64,000 nucleotides of DNA from CBDATA01 sp965215615 (lineage in GTDB: Bacteria; Acidobacteriota; Vicinamibacteria; Marinacidobacterales; Marinacidobacteraceae). Shown in pieces: positions 16,014 to 23,120 of this stretch (position 1 is its first letter; each line of letters begins with the position of its first letter). A program made the translations under genes and the position numbers. The notes beneath the pieces were generated by a model that did not search any database, was not told where the DNA came from, and saw only the letters and a program-made list of their open reading frames with translations. The stretch covers positions 2,418,001-2,482,000 of the forward strand of contig OZ244068.1 of NCBI GenBank assembly GCA_965215615.1, in the 5' to 3' direction.

Positions 16014-17246
16014 TTGTCCCATCTGCTCCCTCCGGTCGGCATCGCGGTCCTGATCGCCATCGGCTGGGCGATCTCGACGGACCGGAAACGCTTTCCCTGG
16101 CGGCTCGTCTTCTGGGGGCTCGGGCTCCAGGTGGCGTTCGCCTTCCTCGTGCTGCGGACCTCGGTGGGAGCGGGAGCGCTCGCTGCAGCCGCGGGCTTCG
16201 TGGATCTCGCGCTCTCGCAGGCGAATGCCGGAATCGAGCTGCTGTTCGGGCCGCTCGCCGACCGGGAGCGCTTCGGGGTGATCCTCGCGGTCTCCGCCCT
16301 GCCGGCCATCGTCTATATCGCGTCGGTCTTTTCGGTCCTCTACTACCTCGGCATCCTCCAGGCGATCGTGGCGCTGCTCGCCCGGGTGATGGTTCGCACG
16401 CTCGGCACGAGCGGCGCGGAAACGCTCGGGGCCGCCGCCAACGTGTTCATGGGGCAGACCGAGGCGCCGCTCGTGATCCGCCCCTACCTGACCCCGATGA
16501 CCCGTTCCGAACTCCACTCGATCATGGTTTCGGGGATGGCGACGGTTTCCGGAGGAATGCTCGCCGCCTATGTGGCGCTCGGAGTGGATTCCCGCTTTCT
16601 GCTGGCGGCGAGTCTCGTCAACGCGCCGGCGGCGCTGATGATGGCCAAGATCATCGTCCCGGAGACCGGCACACCCAAAACCGCGGGACGGATCTCCCGG
16701 AAGATGCTCGGAGAGCGCTCCGAACACGCGGGCGGCAAGGATGCCAACGTGATCGACGCGGCGGCGCGCGGCGCGGGGGACGGGATCCGGCTGGTCATCA
16801 ACGTGATCGCGATGGTGATCGCCTTTTTGAGCCTGGTGGCGCTCATCGACCTGCCGCTCGGACTCCTCGGGCTCTCGCTCACCGGGATCATGGGCTGGGT
16901 CTTCACCCCGATCGCGCTCCTGATGGGGGCTCCTCCGGCGGAGGCGGGGGTGCTGGCCAGCCTGATCGGCAAGAAACTCATCCTGAACGAATTCGTCGCG
17001 TACCTCGACCTCGCCGGGCTGATCCGCGAGGGCACCCTGTCTCCGCGAACCGAGCTGATGGCCACCTTCGCGCTCTGCGGTTTCGCCAACCTCGGGTCGG
17101 TGGGTATCCAGATCGGCGGTATCGGGGCGCTCGCCCCGGAGCGCAAGAGCGATCTGGCCCGGCTCGGGATGCGCGCCCTCGTCGGGGGAACCCTCGCTAC
17201 CCTGCTGACCGCGACGCTCGCCGGGATGCTTTTCACGAACTCATGA
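16014..17246 (+). CDS. concentrative nucleoside transporter (NupC/CNT family)
   Basis: The 410-aa integral membrane protein takes up nucleosides by H+ or Na+ symport. CNT landmarks are visible: GQTEAPLVIRPYL (the nucleoside-binding HP1/TM4 region), the MVSGMATVSGG block, NAPAALMMAKII, LNEFVAYLDL and FALCGFANLGSVGIQIGG. About ten hydrophobic segments are evident. The start is TTG at 16014, right after the 56-aa membrane protein. The stop overlaps the start of the purine nucleoside phosphorylase by ATGA (17243-17246), which points to purine nucleosides as the main cargo. Confidence 0.93.
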   Translation: MSHLLPPVGIAVLIAIGWAISTDRKRFPWRLVFWGLGLQVAFAFLVLRTSVGAGALAAAAGFVDLALSQANAGIELLFGPLADRERFGVILAVSALPAIVYIASVFSVLYYLGILQAIVALLARVMVRTLGTSGAETLGAAANVFMGQTEAPLVIRPYLTPMTRSELHSIMVSGMATVSGGMLAAYVALGVDSRFLLAASLVNAPAALMMAKIIVPETGTPKTAGRISRKMLGERSEHAGGKDANVIDAAARGAGDGIRLVINVIAMVIAFLSLVALIDLPLGLLGLSLTGIMGWVFTPIALLMGAPPAEAGVLASLIGKKLILNEFVAYLDLAGLIREGTLSPRTELMATFALCGFANLGSVGIQIGGIGALAPERKSDLARLGMRALVGGTLATLLTATLAGMLFTNS

Positions 17247-18097
17247 AGCAGGATGTCCGGACCCGGGTCGCGGCGGCCGCCCGGATGGTTCGCGAATGGG
17301 CGGGCCGCGACTTCCCCGGATTCGGCATCGTGCTCGGATCCGGACTCGCCGCGGCGGCGGGGCGGGTGCGCGAACCCCGGTTCCTTCCGTTCCACCAGAT
17401 TCCCGGATGCCCGCTCTGTTCGGCACCGGGCCACCGCAGCCGGCTGCTGCTCGGAGAGATCGAATCCCTGCCGGTGGCCCTGTTGCTCGGCCGGCATCAT
17501 CTGTACGAAGGACACACTCCCGACGAGGCGGTCTTCACCATCCGCCTGCTGGCCGCGCTCGGAGTGAAGAAGGTGCTGCTTACCGCGGCTACCGGGGGGA
17601 TCGCCCCGGAGCTCGCCGTGGGAGACTTCCTCCGGATCCGGGATCAGTTGAACCTGACCGGAGCGAGCCCGCTGACCGGCCCGGAACCGGGGCCGGAAGA
17701 CCGGTTTCCCGACATGACCCGGATGTGGGATCCGGAGCTCGCGGCGGCGGTGGGCCGCGCGGGAGAGCGGATCGGCATGCCCCTGCCGGTCGGGGTCTAT
17801 GCCGGAGTGCGGGGGCCCCAGTTCGAGACCCCGGCGGAGATCCGCATGTTGCGGGCGCTCGGCGGGGATGTGGTGGGCATGTCGGTCGTCCTCGAGGCGA
17901 TCGCCGCGCGGCACGCCGGAATGCGGATCGCCGGGCTCGGGTTCGTATCCAACCTGGCCGCCGGCATGGGAGAGGCGGAGCTCGATCCCGCCCACGTGGA
18001 GGAAGAGGGGAAAAAGGCGAGTCCCCGGCTCGCCCGGCTGCTCGTCGAGATCGCCCGGGAGCCGGAATTCGGTGCGGGAGTCAGGACTCCTCGATGA
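17243..18097 (+). CDS. punA: purine nucleoside phosphorylase
   Basis: PNP (284 aa) of the trimeric, high-molecular-mass-independent class II type phosphorolyses inosine and guanosine to base plus ribose-1-phosphate. It shows GIVLGSGLAAAA (phosphate loop), PGHRSRLLLG, GRHHLYEGHTPDEAVFTIR, TAATGGIAPEL, GVYAGVRGPQFETPAEIRML and GMSVVLEAIAARHAGM (usual GMSTVPE). It is coupled to the upstream transporter. Its 3' end overlaps that of the convergent hypoxanthine phosphoribosyltransferase by 17 bp, so bases released here can be salvaged by the neighbouring gene product. Confidence 0.94.
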   Translation: MKQDVRTRVAAAARMVREWAGRDFPGFGIVLGSGLAAAAGRVREPRFLPFHQIPGCPLCSAPGHRSRLLLGEIESLPVALLLGRHHLYEGHTPDEAVFTIRLLAALGVKKVLLTAATGGIAPELAVGDFLRIRDQLNLTGASPLTGPEPGPEDRFPDMTRMWDPELAAAVGRAGERIGMPLPVGVYAGVRGPQFETPAEIRMLRALGGDVVGMSVVLEAIAARHAGMRIAGLGFVSNLAAGMGEAELDPAHVEEEGKKASPRLARLLVEIAREPEFGAGVRTPR

Positions 18098-18635
18098 CCC
18101 CCACGTACGGAAGGTGGCGGCTTCCTTCGGCGAAGTCGAGTCCGTAGCCGACCACGAAGCGGTCCGGAATCACGAACCCGACGAAATCGGCTTCTACCGG
18201 GTCGCGGCGACGCGACGGTTTTTCGAGCAGGGCGACCGTCCGCAGGGAACGGGGCGCATCCGGCGGGATGGCCGCCGTCAGGGCGCGGAGCGACCCGCCG
18301 GTATCGAGGATGTCCTCCACGATCAGCACGTCCCGGCCGACCAGTCCCTCGATGCGAAGCCCCTGGACTTCGGGGGGGCCGGGTTCGATCCCTTCCCGGT
18401 AGGAAATGACCCGGCAGAAGTCGAAAGTGGGTTCGAAGCCGGCCCGCGAAAGCGCCCGTGCGAGATCGGCGGCAAAGATGAACGCGCCGCGCAGGACCAC
18501 CAGCAGGTGGAGATCCGGCCCCGGAATCGTCGCGGCGATCTCCCGGGCCAGTTCGGCGACCCGCTCCCGGATGGCCTCGGCGGAGATGAATTCCGCCGGA
18601 CGATTTCCCAAAGCCGCTTCAGGAAACCCGATCAC
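18081..18635 (-). CDS. hpt: hypoxanthine phosphoribosyltransferase
   Basis: The 184-aa protein converts hypoxanthine (and guanine) plus PRPP to IMP/GMP. Diagnostic blocks: the LLVVLRGAFIFAADLAR segment, the PRPP motif VLIVEDILDTGGSL, and PSRRRDPVEADFVGFVIPDRFVVGYGLDFAE, in which the aromatic residue after FVGF stacks on the base. Length is typical. The start GTG at 18635 lies inside the end of the upstream TonB-like gene (17-nt overlap). It converges with the purine nucleoside phosphorylase, giving a compact purine-salvage set of transporter, phosphorylase and phosphoribosyltransferase. Confidence 0.94.
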   Translation of the reverse strand: MIGFPEAALGNRPAEFISAEAIRERVAELAREIAATIPGPDLHLLVVLRGAFIFAADLARALSRAGFEPTFDFCRVISYREGIEPGPPEVQGLRIEGLVGRDVLIVEDILDTGGSLRALTAAIPPDAPRSLRTVALLEKPSRRRDPVEADFVGFVIPDRFVVGYGLDFAEGSRHLPYVGVIEES

Positions 18636-19563
18636 GGCCGAATCTGACCGTGATGACGCCGAGCGCTTCCACCGGACGTCCCCCCTTGAGGGCCGGCTTC
18701 CACCGATACTTGCGGGCGTGCTCGCGCGCCGTCTCGACGCAGACGCGGCACCCCGACTTGATGACTCCGAGCACCTCGGTGCTGCCGTCCAGCTTGACCA
18801 GAATCTGGAGCATCACCTCGGCGGTGATCCGGCGGCGGCGGGCCGCGTCGGGGTAGGGCGGCTCATCCGGCTCGAAGATGATCCGGGGCTCGATGTCGTA
18901 GCCGCCCGGGCTGTAGGCGCCGCCGCCCGAACCCCCGCCGTATCCGGGGCCGACTCCCCAGCCCCGGCCCTCGCCGACTCCGATGCCCTCGCCGCCGCCG
19001 ATGCCGCCGCCCGTTCCCGCACTCCGCTCGGTGTCGCGGCCGCCGTAGTCCTCGAAGTCGGTGAGCGAGAGACCGGGGGCATCCACCGCCTGCGGGGAGA
19101 ACACGTTCCCGAGAAGCGAGGCGGTCTGGTCCGGGTCGTCTTCGAGGTTTTCGAGATCCTCGAAACGAAGGGGACGCGGCTTCCGCGGTGCGATGGGTGC
19201 CTGCCGCTCCGATTCGGCCTCGGGCTCGGGAGCGGGTTCGACCCGTTCCGGGATGTAGGCGGTGATGCGGTTTCCCCCGCTGCCGCCGCCTCCGCCGCCC
19301 CCGCCGAGCCCTTCGCCACCGGCGACATCGAACTCGAAGCGACGCGTGCTCATCGGGGCATCGTCCGAATCCAGGAACGCCGCGAACCCCGGGAGCAACG
19401 CGAAAGCGCCGAGGCTCAAGTGGAACGCGAGGGAAATCGCGATCGATCCCTGCTTCCAGGCCGATACGGTGAAGGCACCGGCACCGCCGGCACTCAGCCC
19501 GACGAGCAGGCGGCCCGCTGCACTTTCCGGGACATGTTTCGGGGCACGGGCTCGGGTCTCCAT
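18619..19563 (-). CDS. TonB-like protein with glycine-rich spacer
   Basis: The 314-aa protein has one N-terminal membrane helix (SIAISLAFHLSLGAFALLPG, about residues 39-58), a long disordered spacer with a GGGGGGGGSGG tract and several GGG/GEG repeats (about 85-220), and a C-terminal TonB_C domain (PPYPDAARRRRITAEVMLQI, then KYRWKPALKGGRPVEALGVITVRF). The PxYPxxARxxxixGxVxl and (W/F)xPAxxxGxPV patterns are characteristic. It differs from the Pro/Glu-rich TonB-like protein at 2660-3919 in spacer composition, so the two probably serve different partners. A CRVC pair lies in the TonB_C domain. The start is ATG at 19563; it diverges from the AbiEii-like gene across 43 nt. Confidence 0.8.
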   Translation of the reverse strand: METRARAPKHVPESAAGRLLVGLSAGGAGAFTVSAWKQGSIAISLAFHLSLGAFALLPGFAAFLDSDDAPMSTRRFEFDVAGGEGLGGGGGGGGSGGNRITAYIPERVEPAPEPEAESERQAPIAPRKPRPLRFEDLENLEDDPDQTASLLGNVFSPQAVDAPGLSLTDFEDYGGRDTERSAGTGGGIGGGEGIGVGEGRGWGVGPGYGGGSGGGAYSPGGYDIEPRIIFEPDEPPYPDAARRRRITAEVMLQILVKLDGSTEVLGVIKSGCRVCVETAREHARKYRWKPALKGGRPVEALGVITVRFGRDRVS

Positions 19564-19606
19564 TGCCGGACAACCTCCTGCGCCCGAAAACCTATGCTAG
19601 CAGGCT

Positions 19607-20299
19607 GTGAACTCCCAAGGCCGCGACGAGTACCCGACCCTTCTGGGGCTGCCCGAAGGGCCGCGGGAGCTTTTCGCGGCGGTGGAGCCGGTTCTGAGTC
19701 GTTACTTCACCCCCGAGGGATATCGCATCGGCGGCGGGACGGTGCTGGCGGGGCTCTGGCGACATCGGCACTCCACCGACGTGGATCTTTTCGCCGATCC
19801 GGCTCATTTCGAGACGGTCGTCTCCGCAGACGGCCCCCGGATGGAGGCGGAACTCGTCGCCTCGGTGCCGGGCATCGCACCGGAGCGGAGCTGGGTGGAA
19901 CCGGAGAACATCCATCTTTCGGTGGACGGCGGCGAGGTGACGATGCTTCCCGTCGCACGCATCCATCCCGAAGACCCCGGTGCTCCGCGCGTCGGAAAGA
20001 GTGACGTGAGAGCGGAAAGTCCGGCCGAGATCCTGAGCAAGAAAATCCGGCTCCGGATGCTCGGCGAAGGGGCGTACCTGATCCGGGATCTCTACGATCT
20101 AGCCGTGGCCGGGTTGCGGGACCCGGAGGCGCTCGAAAAGGCGCTTTCGAGGGAGTCCCCGCGAAGGCTCCAGCAGGTCGTGAGGGAACTCGGAACGCTT
20201 CCGCACCTCGGCGGGATGCTCCTTCGTCCGGAATTCCCCTGGACCACCGAGGAAATTCGTGACCGGGTCGTGAGCCTCTGCGAGACAGCTACGCCATGA
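19607..20299 (+). CDS. AbiEii/AbiGii-type nucleotidyltransferase (putative toxin)
   Basis: The 230-aa protein shows the DNA-polymerase-beta-like nucleotidyltransferase core of the AbiEii/DUF1814 family: GGGTVLAGLWRHRHSTDVDLF (about residues 43-63, the GG...DxDL active site), then KSDVRAESPAEILSKKIRLRM and the family motif RDLYDLAVA near residue 163. AbiEii proteins are the toxin half of type IV toxin-antitoxin or abortive-infection systems; MenT relatives add nucleotides to tRNA ends. No AbiEi-type wHTH antitoxin lies upstream; instead a 127-aa unknown protein overlaps its 3' end by ATGA. The GTG start at 19607 sits inside a 14-nt match to the ends of the repeat element at 36586-36770. A TATGCT box 9 nt upstream and no visible ribosome site suggest a leaderless transcript. 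Confidence 0.8.
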   Translation: MNSQGRDEYPTLLGLPEGPRELFAAVEPVLSRYFTPEGYRIGGGTVLAGLWRHRHSTDVDLFADPAHFETVVSADGPRMEAELVASVPGIAPERSWVEPENIHLSVDGGEVTMLPVARIHPEDPGAPRVGKSDVRAESPAEILSKKIRLRMLGEGAYLIRDLYDLAVAGLRDPEALEKALSRESPRRLQQVVRELGTLPHLGGMLLRPEFPWTTEEIRDRVVSLCETATP

Positions 20300-20679
20300 A
20301 ACCGGATAACCCGCGGAAGCGGACCCGGGTGGAACTCGCCCCGCAGCACCACTTCGACCGCCCGGCTCTCCGCGCTCCGCTCGGGAAAGCCGGCCCGCCG
20401 CTCTCCACGCTGAAGAGCCTGATCGGCCGTCATTTCGCGGGCTTCGCCGACCGCCCCACGCCGGAGGAGCTCGCTCTCGCTCTCGGCGCGTCGCGCCCGG
20501 ACCCGCGTCAGCGCACCCTCCTCTACAACCTGTTCGCCTCCATGCGGTTTCCCGAGTACCGCGATCTGGCGCACCTCGAAGGGATTCCCCTCCACGACCT
20601 CGCGCGGGCGCTCCGCCATTCGGGTGCCCGACCGGTTCGGACGATCCGCTGGCTCAATCAGTTCGTCGGGCAGGAGTGA
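20296..20679 (+). CDS. unrecognised 127-aa partner of AbiEii-type gene
   Basis: I do not recognise this protein. It is basic, with a disordered N-terminus (KPDNPRKRTRVEL), no signal or membrane segment and several predicted helices; notable stretches are STLKSLIGRHFAGFADRP, RTLLYNLFASMRFPEYRDLA and a C-terminal ARPVRTIRWLNQFVGQE. The ATG at 20296 overlaps the nucleotidyltransferase stop by ATGA, so expression is coupled. The position and size fit an antitoxin or accessory subunit of the AbiEii-type protein, but in known AbiE systems the antitoxin is encoded upstream and has a winged helix, which I cannot see here. Its last 26 nt overlap the 3' end of the convergent CoA-transferase gene. Confidence 0.65.
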   Translation: MKPDNPRKRTRVELAPQHHFDRPALRAPLGKAGPPLSTLKSLIGRHFAGFADRPTPEELALALGASRPDPRQRTLLYNLFASMRFPEYRDLAHLEGIPLHDLARALRHSGARPVRTIRWLNQFVGQE

Positions 20680-21808
20680 GGGTCGCGAGAACCTCTTCGG
20701 TGTGCTCGCCCCGCAGTGGCGGTGGGAGGACGGCGGTGTGGCTCCGGTCTCCGAACTGAATCGGATTGCCGACGAGGCGCAGCTTGCCGACCGCCGGATG
20801 GTCGCGCTCGACGAGCATCCCGCGCGCCCGGAGCTGCGGGCTTTCCAGGATCTCGGCGACGCTCCGGACCCGGCCGGCCGGCACCCCGGCATCCCCGAGC
20901 GACTGCTCCCAGGCGGCCACCGGGCGGGCGCGGAAAACCGGCTCCAGCAGGGCGCGCAGTTCCTCGCGGAGACGTACCCGGTCCGGGTTTTTCCTGAATT
21001 CGGGCCGGTCCAATTCGGAGCCGGCGACCGCACAGAAGCGCTTCCAGGCGGCATCGTTGCCCACCCCCACGATCAGGTGGCCGTCCTCGGCCTCGAAACT
21101 CTCGTAGGGCGTGAGGGCGGGGTGGCTGTTACCGCTGCGAACCGGGGCCTCTCCGTTCAGCAGATATCCCTGCGCCTGGTAGCAGAGCGTCGCCACCACC
21201 GAATCGAAAAGAGCGATATCCACCCGGCGCCCCTTTCCGTCCCGCTCGCGGGCGAACAGCGCGGCGAGAATCCCCGAGCTCGCCATCAGGCCGGCGGTGA
21301 TGTCGGCGAGCGAGGCACCGAGCTTGGTCGGGGGGCCTTCGGGCGGGCCGGTGAGGCTCATCCAGCCCGCCTCGCCCTGCATGATCGCGTCGTACCCCGG
21401 CTTCGCCGAAAAGGGGCCGTACTGGCCGTAGGCGGACACCGAACACCAGATCAGCTCCGGCTGGCGGGCCAGAACCTGCTCCGGATCGAAACCGAGCCGC
21501 GCCAGGGTTCCCGGACGAAAGTTCTCGACCAGGACATCGCTCCGGACCAAAAGCCGCTCGAGATTCTCGCGGCCGGAGCCGGTCTTGAGATCCAGCGTGA
21601 CGCTCTTCTTGCCCCGGTTGACCGCGAGGAAATAGGCGCTCTCCCCGGCGACGAAGGGGGGGCCCCAGTTGCGGGTGTCGTCTCCCTGCGGAGACTCGAT
21701 CTTGATGATCTCGGCCCCGAAGTCGGCCAGCATCATGGTGGCGTAGGGGCCGGCGAGAACCCGCGACAGGTCGAGAACGCGGACTCCCGCGAGGGGCCCG
21801 GAACTCAT
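20654..21808 (-). CDS. CaiB/BaiF family III CoA-transferase
   Basis: The 384-aa enzyme moves CoA between acyl-CoA and a free acid. Family III marks: MSSGPLAGVRVLDLSRVLAGPY at the N-terminus, LGADFGAE-like MLADFGAEIIKIESP, the fold residues NRGKKSVTLDLK, ENFRPGTLARLG, and GYDAIMQGEAGWMSLTG, where the Asp of GYD is the expected acyl-anhydride nucleophile. The ATG at 21808 overlaps the upstream aminotransferase stop by ATGA. Pairing with a class III aminotransferase suggests handling of a beta- or omega-amino acid carbon skeleton as its CoA thioester; the actual substrate cannot be read from the sequence. Confidence 0.92.
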   Translation of the reverse strand: MSSGPLAGVRVLDLSRVLAGPYATMMLADFGAEIIKIESPQGDDTRNWGPPFVAGESAYFLAVNRGKKSVTLDLKTGSGRENLERLLVRSDVLVENFRPGTLARLGFDPEQVLARQPELIWCSVSAYGQYGPFSAKPGYDAIMQGEAGWMSLTGPPEGPPTKLGASLADITAGLMASSGILAALFARERDGKGRRVDIALFDSVVATLCYQAQGYLLNGEAPVRSGNSHPALTPYESFEAEDGHLIVGVGNDAAWKRFCAVAGSELDRPEFRKNPDRVRLREELRALLEPVFRARPVAAWEQSLGDAGVPAGRVRSVAEILESPQLRARGMLVERDHPAVGKLRLVGNPIQFGDRSHTAVLPPPLRGEHTEEVLATLTPARRTD

Positions 21809-23106
21809 GGGTTGCGGGCCGCCCGGAGCGCCCGGTCCAGCAGACGCAGGGCCTCGTCCACGTCGGAGCGGGTGATGTTCAGCGGGGGAGACAGGCGCAC
21901 GCAGTTGCCTTCGAGGCCGGCCTTGCCGATCAGCAGGCCCTCGTCGCGGGCCGCCTGGAGCAGCCGGTCGGTGAACGCGGTGGCCGGTGCCCGCGACTCC
22001 CGGTCCTCGACCAATTCGAGAGCGAGCATCAACCCCTTCCCCCGGACTTCACCGATGACCGGGTGGACGGTCTCAAGGTCGTCCAGTCCCTCCCGGAAAT
22101 ACGCGCCCACCCGCTCGGCGTTCTCGGCGAGCCGGTCGCGGCGCACGATGTCGATCACCGCGCGGGCGGCGGCCATGCTCACCGGATTCCCGCCGAAGGT
22201 GGAGAGCGTCCTGCCGCGAACCGAGGAGGCGATCTCGCTGCTCGCGACGGTTGCGCCCACCGGCGTTCCGTTTCCGAGCGCCTTGGCGTAGGTGACGATG
22301 TCCGGAGCCACCTCCCAGTGTTCGATGCCGTTCAAGGTTCCGGTCCGGCCCCAGCCGGTCTGGATCTCGTCGCAGATGAAGACCCCGCCGTAGCGACGGA
22401 TGATCTCGCACGCCACCTCGAAGTAGCCGGGCGGCGGGGTGATGAAGCCGCCGACACCCTGAATCGGCTCGGCGAGGAACCCGGCCACCCGCCCCGAGGT
22501 CGAAGTGCGGATGACTTCCTCGATGTCGCGGGCGCAGCGGAGGTCGCAGGACGGATATTCGAGACCGAAGGGGCACCGGTAGCAGTAGGCGTTCGCCGCG
22601 ACCTTCATTCCGGGGACATGCGAGCCGCCGAGCCGCCAGGGTGCCTGTCCGGTGGCGCTCATGGTCATCAGGCTCCGTCCGGCGTACCCGTGGCGGAGCG
22701 TGATGAGTTCGGAGCTTCCGGTGTGGAGCTCGGCCAGCAGGATGGCCATCTCGTTGGCCTCGGTCCCCGAGTTGGTGAAGAAACTGCGGTCGCAGTCGCC
22801 GGGAGCGATCTCCGCGAGCCGCTCCGCCACCTCCACCATCGGCTGGTTGGGCAGGAGTGTGGAGCAGTGCTGGAGGGTGTCCACCTGCTCCTTGATCGCG
22901 GTGCCCACTTCGGGATGGCAGTGGCCGAGGCCGATGGTGACGATGCCGCCGAAGAAATCGAGATAGCGGTTGCCGTCGGCATCCCACACGTGCTTGCCCT
23001 CGCCCTTCACGACCGGCATCGGCTCGTCGTAGAAGGTCTGGACCGCCGGCAGGACGTAGCGCTCGTGGCGCTTTCTGATGGAGTCGGCCAAGGTGTCTTC
23101 GGGCAC
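21805..23106 (-). CDS. class III PLP-dependent aminotransferase
   Basis: The 433-aa enzyme belongs to aminotransferase class III, close to AGXT2-like/aspartate aminotransferase family proteins. It has DADGNRYLDFFGGIVTIGLG, the FFTNSGTEANEMAI PLP-phosphate loop, CPFGLEYPSCDLRCA (a Cys-containing loop seen in AGXT2-like members), EPIQGVGGF, ICDEIQTGWGRTG, and TYAKALGNGTPVGAT with the PLP-lysine. The GTG at 23106, 14 nt after uvrB, begins PEDTLADSIRKRH. Coupling to the CoA-transferase downstream suggests a shared catabolic route; the amino donor is unknown. Confidence 0.92.
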   Translation of the reverse strand: MPEDTLADSIRKRHERYVLPAVQTFYDEPMPVVKGEGKHVWDADGNRYLDFFGGIVTIGLGHCHPEVGTAIKEQVDTLQHCSTLLPNQPMVEVAERLAEIAPGDCDRSFFTNSGTEANEMAILLAELHTGSSELITLRHGYAGRSLMTMSATGQAPWRLGGSHVPGMKVAANAYCYRCPFGLEYPSCDLRCARDIEEVIRTSTSGRVAGFLAEPIQGVGGFITPPPGYFEVACEIIRRYGGVFICDEIQTGWGRTGTLNGIEHWEVAPDIVTYAKALGNGTPVGATVASSEIASSVRGRTLSTFGGNPVSMAAARAVIDIVRRDRLAENAERVGAYFREGLDDLETVHPVIGEVRGKGLMLALELVEDRESRAPATAFTDRLLQAARDEGLLIGKAGLEGNCVRLSPPLNITRSDVDEALRLLDRALRAARNP

Positions 23107-23120
23107 GGCGAAACAATCTC

